Assembly: GCA_938015415.1 (NCBI GenBank)
Contig: CALLPK010000028.1
Location: 1-32,632, forward strand
Length of the DNA stretch: 32,632 nucleotides
Direction: 5' to 3'
From: an uncultured Saprospiraceae bacterium
GTDB taxonomy: Bacteria; Bacteroidota; Bacteroidia; Chitinophagales; Saprospiraceae
Positions 32,427 through 32,632 of the stretch are shown in pieces; position 1 is the first letter of the stretch; every line of letters starts with the position of its first letter. The translations under genes and the position numbers were made by a program. A model generated the notes under the pieces. That model saw only the letters and a program-made list of their open reading frames with translations. It had not been told where the DNA came from and did not search any database.

Positions 32427-32536
32427 TATTCAAAACTGACTAATTAGATATTTGCGGGCTTGCAGCTACTCCTTTAGGAGGCTGGGAGGTTAAAAATGGC
32501 AAAAATATCTAGTAGTCAGTATTCAAAACTACTAAT
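32427..32536. repeat. Imperfect palindrome flanked by direct repeats
   Basis: CTGACTAATTAGATATTTGC (32436-32455) is an imperfect inverted match to 32499-32519. Inside it a small hairpin CTCCT/AGGAG lies at about 32469-32481. The flanking TATTCAAAACT occurs at 32427-32437 and again at 32520-32530. It lies in the leader of the divergent outer-membrane gene. Confidence 0.5.
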
Positions 32537-32537
32537 A

Positions 32538-32632
32538 ATGAAAAAAATTGTATTCTTATTTAGCATCTTAATTTTAGCAGGCGTGGAATTATCCGCTCAG
32601 TCGGCTTTTCGGTTTGGCTTTCAGCTGAGTCC
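32538..32632 (+). CDS. Outer-membrane protein, N-terminus only
   Basis: The first 31 residues are present: MKKIVFLFSILILAGVELSA then QSAFRFGFQLS, running off the window. This is a signal peptide cleaved after SAQ followed by the first strand of an outer-membrane beta-barrel-type protein. An in-frame ATG at 32496 (MAKISSSQYSKL), preceded at 6-7 nt by GGAGG, would add 14 residues but would bury the signal peptide. Start 32538 is preferred on signal-peptide grounds. It is divergent from gldB. Confidence 0.6.
   Translation, partial: MKKIVFLFSILILAGVELSAQSAFRFGFQLS

Overview
The window looks like chromosomal DNA of a gliding, non-photosynthetic member of the Bacteroidota, most likely the Saprospiria. 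This placement is an inference from several signs: a GldB lipoprotein, two secreted enzymes ending in type IX secretion (T9SS) sorting domains, a DUF2480 protein, promoters resembling TAnnTTTG, a TPR-linked membrane adenylate cyclase, and few clear Shine-Dalgarno sites. No tRNA, rRNA or CRISPR array was seen.

Layout, left to right. (1) 1-400: the last 37 codons of a transposase, a short dispersed repeat and a terminator. (2) 388-2188, minus strand: a three-gene operon of small envelope proteins rich in Cys and His, possibly for metal handling. (3) 2296-5698, minus: a secreted endonuclease I and a secreted glycoside-hydrolase-like protein, both with T9SS tails, followed by about 550 bp of palindrome-rich DNA. 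(4) 6250-6840, minus: an odd repeat protein. (5) 6967-12041, plus: a tight operon of a Rof-like protein, a TonB-dependent receptor and a TPR/adenylate cyclase. (6) 12038-18411, minus: a housekeeping run of DUF885 peptidase, Xaa-Pro aminopeptidase, lytic transglycosylase, DUF2480, ScpB and a one-TM protein. (7) 18617-20857, plus: a DksA/TraR-type zinc-finger protein, a 12-codon mini-ORF with a terminator, and radA. (8) 20858-21644: an intergenic region that holds an unlisted 58-residue membrane protein gene and a strongly folded candidate ncRNA with its own terminator. (9) 21645-26508: an RND/MMPL exporter, a membrane protein with a helix-hairpin-helix-like tail, and an OmpA-family protein. (10) 26736-31257, plus: a clearly AT-richer island. 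(11) 31360-32632: gldB on the minus strand and the start of an outer-membrane protein on the plus strand.

The most interesting unit is the island. A LexA/CI-type repressor (HTH plus an S24 self-cleavage domain with an intact Ala-Gly site and Ser-Lys dyad) is followed by a large N6-adenine methyltransferase with a built-in target-recognition region and, overlapping it by ATGA, a small separate PD-(D/E)XK nuclease. A 12-bp perfect inverted repeat sits where the repressor promoter would start and runs up to the repressor start codon. This reads as a restriction-modification system under a damage-cleavable repressor instead of a classical small C protein. The second strongest signal is the candidate ncRNA near 21370-21566.
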